A stretch of DNA of 10,562 nucleotides from Cyanobacteriota bacterium (GTDB lineage Bacteria > Cyanobacteriota > Cyanobacteriia > Phormidesmidales > Phormidesmidaceae), in the NCBI GenBank assembly GCA_027592485.1, contig JAQCKL010000104.1, positions 1 to 10,562 of the forward strand, given 5' to 3'. Numbering within the stretch: position 1 is the stretch's first letter; the number at the start of each line of letters is the position of its first letter. The notes below the pieces were generated by a model, which saw nothing but the letters and a program-made list of their open reading frames with translations, searched no databases and was not told where the DNA came from. Positions 6,923-10,562 of the stretch are shown piece after piece. Made by a program: the position numbers and the translations under genes.

Positions 6923-7272
6923 CTAGGAGAATTCAATGGCGACTGCGGTTTCTATCCGCCATGGGAGGGCCCTCTTCAATTCGCTTATACCTACCTTAAG
7001 TAGCTTGGCCGGCAACCTCTTAATTACGGTAGTGCGACAAAAACATGAATTCTCAAGCGTTAGTTCATGGTTGCCATAAGTAAGACGGGTGTTGGTGAGC
7101 GATCACTGTGCTGATGGGATATCTTCCGGTCTGGTACCGTTACGTTCCTATTCTCAGGGTTGCTTTGGCAAAGTCTTTACAGACCAGGGATCAGTTTCAA
7201 GGGTCAAGCTGCCCCTAAAATGGGCGGGTTATGAAACACAGTGGATGCAGGGGCCGATCAACGCTGGGGGTG

Positions 7273-7299
7273 GGCAAATACTTCACCCAAGCATTTGCC
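7273..7299. repeat. Imperfect hairpin GGCAAAT...ATTTGCC
   Basis: GGCAAAT (7273-7279) and ATTTGCC (7293-7299) pair, and after an A/C mismatch CTT and AAG continue the stem to a CACCC loop. There is no T-run on either side, so it is not an ordinary terminator. No gene is attached to it. Confidence 0.4.
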
Positions 7300-7418
7300 A
7301 AGTCCTAGTACTGCTGTGCAGCATTTAAAATACAAAATTCAAACTGCAAAGGTCTATCAGGGTGAGAAACCGCCGACCTGTAATTTAAGCTGGGAAAACT
7401 GTCTAGAAAAGAAAGCTC

Positions 7419-7470
7419 GGAGCCAGGAGCCAGAATTCAGTAAGTACAAGCCTCCTAGCTCCTGAATTCT
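7419..7470. repeat. Heptamer-type intergenic repeat with crossed inverted arms
   Basis: Two GGAGCCA heptamers in tandem (7419-7432) run into GAATTCAG. GGAGCCAGGAG (7419-7429) is matched in inverse by CTCCTAGCTCC (7452-7462, one mismatch), and AGAATTCAG (7432-7440) by CTGAATTCT (7462-7470). The words GGAGxCAGGAGxCAGAATTCAG are common in intergenic short tandem repeats of filamentous cyanobacteria, which is where I place it; the function is unknown. Confidence 0.5.
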
Positions 7471-7533
7471 TGCCCCAGAATAATTTCCCGCCTTGCGGAA
7501 TACGCCGAAACCGCCTTGCCCAAATTCAGTAAG

Positions 7534-9024
7534 CTATGAGTCGGCCAACAAGGGATTGAGATCAAGATGAGCATCCACCGAGTCAGCTAGCAGATCTAAC
7601 ATCATTTCTCGCTGCTCACGGTAATTGTTGATGCCCGTTGGCAATGACCCTAATCCCCGTTGCTGCCGTAGGCGATTGAGCCACGATCGCCGCCAAGGAC
7701 CATTGTCAAATAAGCCATGGAGATAAACCCCCCAGACACTCTGGCTCGTGTCCACTAACCCGAGCCCCTTGTCATCAAAAAGATTTTCATAGGTAACGTC
7801 TTTACCTGACTGACTGGGGGGAACCACTTGGGTGCGTCCCTGGTGTAACTCGTAGCCCGAGACTGGCAATCCCATATAAGGATATTCAGAGGTGACGAGT
7901 CGCTGTCGAGCGACCTTTTTAGAAGAAATGACCGTACGAACTGGCAGCAACCCGAGCCCCGGATAACGGCCATCCTCCCCTTCCAATCCCTCTGGATCGG
8001 CCAGATATTCGCCCATCAACTGGAAACCGCCGCAAATGCCCAGAACAGTTCCCCCCGCTGCGGCATAGCTTTGGATTTCTTCAGCCATGCCGGTGCGCTG
8101 CAGCACCATCAGATCGGCAATGGTGGTTTTTGTGCCGGGCAAAATCACCGCATCAGGGTATCCCAAAGAGTCCTTGGGACTAACGTAAGAGACATTGACT
8201 GAGGCTTCGGCCTCTAGGGGATCGAAATCGGTGAAATTAGAAATATGGGGCAGCCGAATCACCGCAATATTGAGTTCGGCAGAACTTTTCTGCCTGGGTT
8301 GATCCATCAAGGACAGTGAATCTTCGGCGGGAAAGGACTGATCCAACCAAGGAATCACCCCAATCACCGGAATGCCGGTGCGTTGCTCTAGCCACTCGAT
8401 GCCTGGCTGCAACAGTTCCCGTTGTCCCCGGAACTTGTTGATCACAATGCCTTTGATTAGGGCTCGCTCTTCGGGCTCTAGCAGTTCTAGGGTGCCGATA
8501 ATGTGGGCAAACACCCCACCTCGATCAATGTCGGCCACCAAAACTGTTGCCGCATTGAGGTGACTTGCAACCCGCATATTGGTCAGATCGCGATGCTTGA
8601 GGTTGATTTCGGCGGGGCTACCCGCCCCCTCACACACCACCAGGTCAAAGTCCTGGCTCAGACGCGCCAGGCTGTCTTTAATTGCCTTCCAACCGGTGTC
8701 AAAAAAGTTTTCGTAGTAATCCTTGGCATTGGTGCGACCCACGGCCTTTCCCTGCAGCACCACCTGGGAAGTCATGTCTCCCTGGGTCTTCAGCAGAATT
8801 GGATTCATTTCTACTTGGGGTGCCACCCCTGCCGACCAAGCCTGTACCGCCTGGGCATAACCAATCTCAGCCCCGGTATTGGTGACATAGGCATTCAGGG
8901 CCATGTTTTGACCCTTGAAAGGAGCGACTCGCCAGCCCCGACGGTTGAGAATCCGGCAGAGGGCGGTGGTTACTAAAGATTTGCCAGCGTGGGAGGCAGT
9001 ACCCACAACCATAATCGCCTTCAT
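7534..9024 (-). CDS. cobQ: Cobyric acid synthase CobQ/CbiP
   Basis: 496 residues from MKAIMVVGTASHAGKS. The enzyme uses ATP and glutamine to amidate the side chains b, d, e and g of adenosylcobyrinic a,c-diamide to adenosylcobyric acid, a late cytosolic step of cobalamin (in cyanobacteria pseudocobalamin) synthesis. Seen: the dethiobiotin-synthetase-like ATP-binding loop GTASHAGKS (8-16), the conserved FKGQNMALN (37-44), CEGAGSPAEINL (131-142), and a class I glutamine amidotransferase domain with nucleophile C331 in LGICGG and H436 in WGVYLHGLF. Length and all catalytic residues match the family. An upstream in-frame GTG (9084) would add 20 residues, but the ATG at 9024 has GGAGG six bases before it and begins exactly where the family does. 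The hypothetical gene lies 87 nt upstream on the same strand, so both may share a transcript. No cobalamin riboswitch consensus was seen ahead of either gene, and no clear intrinsic terminator follows. Confidence 0.95.
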   Translation of the reverse strand: MKAIMVVGTASHAGKSLVTTALCRILNRRGWRVAPFKGQNMALNAYVTNTGAEIGYAQAVQAWSAGVAPQVEMNPILLKTQGDMTSQVVLQGKAVGRTNAKDYYENFFDTGWKAIKDSLARLSQDFDLVVCEGAGSPAEINLKHRDLTNMRVASHLNAATVLVADIDRGGVFAHIIGTLELLEPEERALIKGIVINKFRGQRELLQPGIEWLEQRTGIPVIGVIPWLDQSFPAEDSLSLMDQPRQKSSAELNIAVIRLPHISNFTDFDPLEAEASVNVSYVSPKDSLGYPDAVILPGTKTTIADLMVLQRTGMAEEIQSYAAAGGTVLGICGGFQLMGEYLADPEGLEGEDGRYPGLGLLPVRTVISSKKVARQRLVTSEYPYMGLPVSGYELHQGRTQVVPPSQSGKDVTYENLFDDKGLGLVDTSQSVWGVYLHGLFDNGPWRRSWLNRLRQQRGLGSLPTGINNYREQREMMLDLLADSVDAHLDLNPLLADS

Positions 9025-9111
9025 CTCCGGCCTCCAGGGCGGTCTTCTCTCATGGTCTCCTAGTTGCCATCCAAGGATTCCCACCTGACGGCTTAAACCC
9101 CTAATGGTTCA

Positions 9112-9540
9112 CTACTGCAGCCATTCCGGCCAACGCAACCAGCGGCTCCAGGCATTATATAAGTGATCCTGAAGCCTGGGCTTTAAATCTTGAATCCCCT
9201 GATGGCCCCACTGGTCTAGCAGTTGACGCCCTAGGGGCGTGAGCCGAAAGCTGTCGGTCAGCCCTTGGCCATCCACTTCCCGTCGCAATAGCCCTACGGT
9301 GATCAGCCAGAGCAGTGCGCTTTCGGCGACCAACTCCGACACCGGCTGCCGGAGATATCCCTTGTAGATGCCGGTATCGTTGGCAATGTCTTGCAGGGCA
9401 ACGCTTTGGTCCCGCAGATCTTGGAGTAGCTTTAGCCGAAAGGGGGCACAACGAATCGCTCGCTCGGCCCGCGATCGCGTTTGAGGAGAGTAAGTGATGG
9501 TGCTGTAATTGGGGGACAGGGGAGCTGGATGGGCATCCAT
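9112..9540 (-). CDS. Conserved-looking hypothetical protein, winged-helix-like
   Basis: 142 residues, no signal peptide or membrane helix. Residues 1-25 are polar and probably disordered. Residues about 27-58 are helical (RAERAIRCAPFRLKLLQDL), 60-86 include GYLRQPVSELVAESALLWLITVGLL, and DSFRLTPLGRQLL (97-109) resembles the wing and following helix of winged-helix proteins. The C-terminus is rich in tryptophan (five Trp within about 32 residues). I suspect a DNA-binding or protein-interaction role but cannot name the family. The frame has protein-like composition, while the longer overlapping frame 9155-9952 does not. No good Shine-Dalgarno precedes the start. cobQ follows 87 nt downstream in the same direction. 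The leader contains the nested stem at 9608-9668. Confidence 0.7.
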   Translation of the reverse strand: MDAHPAPLSPNYSTITYSPQTRSRAERAIRCAPFRLKLLQDLRDQSVALQDIANDTGIYKGYLRQPVSELVAESALLWLITVGLLRREVDGQGLTDSFRLTPLGRQLLDQWGHQGIQDLKPRLQDHLYNAWSRWLRWPEWLQ

Positions 9541-9607
9541 GGGGTAAGTTCTGCCGACAACGACTCGTCTCCCTATGAATTGTAAAGCTCTGTGAACGCT
9601 TCTGAGG

Positions 9608-9668
9608 CCAGACCCTCAAAGGCCCGCTTTCGTAGCACCAGCTACGGTTCAATGGGGCTGGGTCTTGG
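9608..9668. other. Three-tier nested stem, possible structured RNA or operator
   Basis: AGACCC/GGGTCT (9610-9615 with 9660-9665, extended by CC/GG across a one-base bulge), GCCC/GGGC (9622-9625 with 9655-9658) and CGTAGC/GCTACG (9631-9636 with 9641-9646, ACCA loop) are properly nested. Together they give at least 16 pairs in one element. It would be in the leader of the hypothetical gene on the minus strand, or upstream of the riboswitch on the plus strand. It matches no riboswitch class I know. Confidence 0.4.
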
Positions 9669-9733
9669 TAAAAAACTGTTGCGGGGTTTAATCGAGTTGA
9701 ATTCCCTTCGCTAGGTTTAACCCTTAAATATTC

Positions 9734-9876
9734 AGAGCTTCTAGGGTTCCGGCTTTGCAGTTGCAGGGTGGCTGGTCCGAGAGAAGCGCCCAGAGGCCTA
9801 CTCGGTACGGTGAAGTCACGTTTGCCCACCTGATGGCTCTGGTACACGGCGGGATAAAAGCCCGGGAGGTGATGCA
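9734..9876 (+). promoter_or_regulatory. Guanidine-I riboswitch (ykkC subtype 1)
   Basis: The hallmark conserved segments are present in order: CTAGGGTTCCGG (9741-9752), CTGGTCCGAGAG (9772-9783) and ACACGGCGGGATAAAAGCCC (9844-9863) followed by GGGAGG. CCGGC (9749-9753) can pair with GCTGG (9771-9775), CCAGAG (9790-9795) with CTCTGG (9837-9842), and the 3' hairpin GGG-ATAAAAG-CCC is intact. This class binds guanidinium and turns on guanidine export or degradation genes. It lies about 90 nt before the ATG of the ureohydrolase gene in the same direction. The ends are approximate. Confidence 0.93.
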
Positions 9877-9909
9877 GGGTCATGCGACTTTGGTCCATCT
9901 TCCGGGCTT
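9858..9909 (+). terminator. Alternative terminator hairpin of the guanidine riboswitch
   Basis: AAGCCCGGGA (9858-9867) can pair with TTCCGGGCTT (9900-9909), ten pairs with one G-U, extended by GATG (9871-9874) with CATC (9896-9899). The left arm is part of the riboswitch 3' core (AAAAGCCCGGGAGG), so ligand-bound aptamer and hairpin exclude each other. The sequence after the stem, CTTGTAT, is only moderately U-rich. Reading: no guanidine, hairpin forms and transcription stops; with guanidine, the gene is transcribed. Confidence 0.65.
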
Positions 9910-9966
9910 CTTGTATGGCTACTGCCGATCGCGCTGACCTTAGAACGACCAACGGAGACAGTGATC

Positions 9967-10562
9967 ATGGCTGAAGAACCCCTATTTCAAAACCCCAGTG
10001 AGGCCAGTCAAGCTTTAGAAAAGGAAGCCCGCTTGCCGATGACCGGCTGGCAACAGGAGGTCGACCAAGGGCTGGAGTACGGTCTAGAAGCGGCGGCCAG
10101 CATTCGAGATCGCACCATTCCCACCTTTTCTCGCGGGGAGCTGCCCCACTATGCGGGCATCAATACCTTCCTCAAGGCCCCCTACTTAGAAGATGTGCGG
10201 AAGGTGGGCAACTACGATGTGGCGATCGTCGGCGTCCCCCACGATTGCGGCACCACCTACCGCCCCGGCACCCGTTTCGGCCCCCAGGGCATCCGTCGCA
10301 TTTCCGCCCTCTATACCCCCTATAACTTTGAGTTTGGGGTGGATCTGCGGGAGCAAATTACCCTCTGCGATGTGGGGGATATTTTCACGATTCCGGCCAA
10401 CAACGAAAAGTCCTTTGATCAAATTTCTAAAGGGGTGGCCCATGTATTTAGTTCTGGGGCCTTCCCGATTTTGTTGGGGGGCGACCACTCGATTGGCTTC
10501 CCGACGGTGCGGGGGATTTGCCGTCACCTCGGGGATAAAAAGGTGGGGATCATCCACTTCGA
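9967..10562 (+). CDS. gdmH: Guanidine hydrolase (ureohydrolase family), 5' part
   Basis: 198 codons are visible and the frame runs off the window. The protein belongs to the arginase/agmatinase (ureohydrolase) fold: GVPHDCGTTYRPGTRFGPQGIR (89-110) and GGDHSIGFPT (171-180), where H174 is the first metal ligand; the second motif (DxHxD) begins beyond the window at IIHF. Residues 1 to about 75 form the long N-terminal extension of the cyanobacterial GdmH group, unlike shorter agmatinases. GdmH of Synechocystis (Sll1077, long annotated as agmatinase) is a nickel-dependent enzyme that splits guanidine into urea and ammonia; that is established knowledge. The guanidine-I riboswitch directly upstream supports the same substrate here. 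The start has GGAG nine bases upstream, after an in-frame GTG two codons earlier. Nickel-chaperone genes (HypA/HypB-like GhaA, GhaB) are often adjacent and may lie outside the window. Agmatinase remains possible but less likely. Confidence 0.88.
   Translation, partial: MAEEPLFQNPSEASQALEKEARLPMTGWQQEVDQGLEYGLEAAASIRDRTIPTFSRGELPHYAGINTFLKAPYLEDVRKVGNYDVAIVGVPHDCGTTYRPGTRFGPQGIRRISALYTPYNFEFGVDLREQITLCDVGDIFTIPANNEKSFDQISKGVAHVFSSGAFPILLGGDHSIGFPTVRGICRHLGDKKVGIIHF

Larger units (their letters stand above)
6432..7533. other. 1.1-kb gap without a convincing intact gene
   Basis: Between the potassium channel start and the cobQ stop I find no intact gene of recognisable type. The gap holds a GCTCGA-T-TCGAGC palindrome (6499-6511), a GC-rich repeat-like stretch (about 6541-6690), a start-less open frame and a micro-ORF on the minus strand, a hairpin at 7273-7299 and heptamer repeats at 7419-7470. 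The plus-strand frames at 7089-7328 and 7241-7465 lack protein-like composition and ribosome sites. The mixture looks like decayed or repeat-filled intergenic DNA. Confidence 0.55.
9541..9966. other. Divergent intergenic region with riboswitch and nested stem
   Basis: These 426 nt separate the minus-strand hypothetical gene from the plus-strand guanidine gene and must hold both promoters. Recognised inside it: a nested stem (9608-9668), a GGTTTAA direct repeat (9685-9691 and 9714-9720), the guanidine-I riboswitch and its terminator hairpin. I found no convincing -35/-10 pair for either gene. Confidence 0.6.

Noticed and set aside
7089..7465. Two plus-strand frames of 79 and 74 codons in the long gap
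   Set aside because: No ribosome sites, no domain pattern, mutually overlapping, and the second runs into the heptamer repeat.
9025..9084. GTG start giving CobQ 20 extra residues
   Set aside because: The extension is not part of the family's usual start, while the ATG at 9024 has a well placed GGAGG.
9025..9111. Cobalamin riboswitch before cobQ
   Set aside because: The gap is too short and the conserved GCCACTG box is absent; it is absent from the region above 9540 as well.
9155..9952. 265-codon minus-strand frame overlapping the riboswitch and the hypothetical gene
   Set aside because: Composition is Arg/Ser/Pro-rich with no domain character, and it runs antisense through the conserved guanidine aptamer. 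The 142-residue frame beneath it is protein-like.
10186..10557. 123-codon minus-strand frame
   Set aside because: Exact antisense shadow of the guanidine hydrolase gene.

Overview
The window is cyanobacterial chromosome. The evidence is a Ycf46-type AAA ATPase, a cyanobacterial RRM protein with a glycine-rich tail, a cobyric acid synthase of cyanobacterial type, and four perfect HIP1 octamers (GCGATCGC at 934, 2515, 4205 and 9471), far more than chance predicts in 10.5 kb. Base composition is moderate and several intergenic stretches resemble those of filamentous or Leptolyngbya-like lineages, but the genus cannot be fixed from this sequence alone.

Left part, plus strand (1-2553). A terminator of an upstream gene (10-45) is followed by ycf46 (103-1623), a membrane-anchored SH3 protein (1714-2202) and a 56-residue membrane protein (2383-2553). 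A perfect 40-bp palindrome (2659-2698) separates this block from the convergent gene on the other strand and probably ends transcription from both sides.

Middle part, minus strand (2758-6431). An RRM RNA-binding protein (2758-3072) has its own extended -10 promoter and a leader of about 120 nt. An ammonium transporter (3511-5085) carries a long cytoplasmic tail with two HAMP-like modules and no output domain. A two-helix potassium channel with an RCK module (5313-6431) has the filter GVGYG, without the usual threonine. The three genes are separated by 227-438 nt and look like independent transcription units.

A gap of about 1.1 kb (6432-7533) has no convincing intact gene. It holds a start-less open frame of protein-like composition, a 32-codon micro-ORF with a strong Shine-Dalgarno inside a hairpin, and degenerate cyanobacterial repeat sequence.

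Right part. A conserved-looking hypothetical protein with a winged-helix-like C-terminal part (9112-9540) and cobQ (7534-9024) lie in tandem on the minus strand. Divergent to them, on the plus strand, is the most informative locus: a guanidine-I (ykkC subtype 1) riboswitch (about 9734-9876) with an overlapping alternative terminator hairpin (9858-9909), leading into an arginase/ureohydrolase-family gene that runs off the window (9967-10562). The riboswitch and the protein sequence together indicate a guanidine hydrolase (GdmH), not an agmatinase.

No complete new system was found. The best leads are the guanidine switch and enzyme pair, the Amt-HAMP fusion, the variant channel filter, and the uncharacterised structured stretches at 6796-6929 and 9608-9668.
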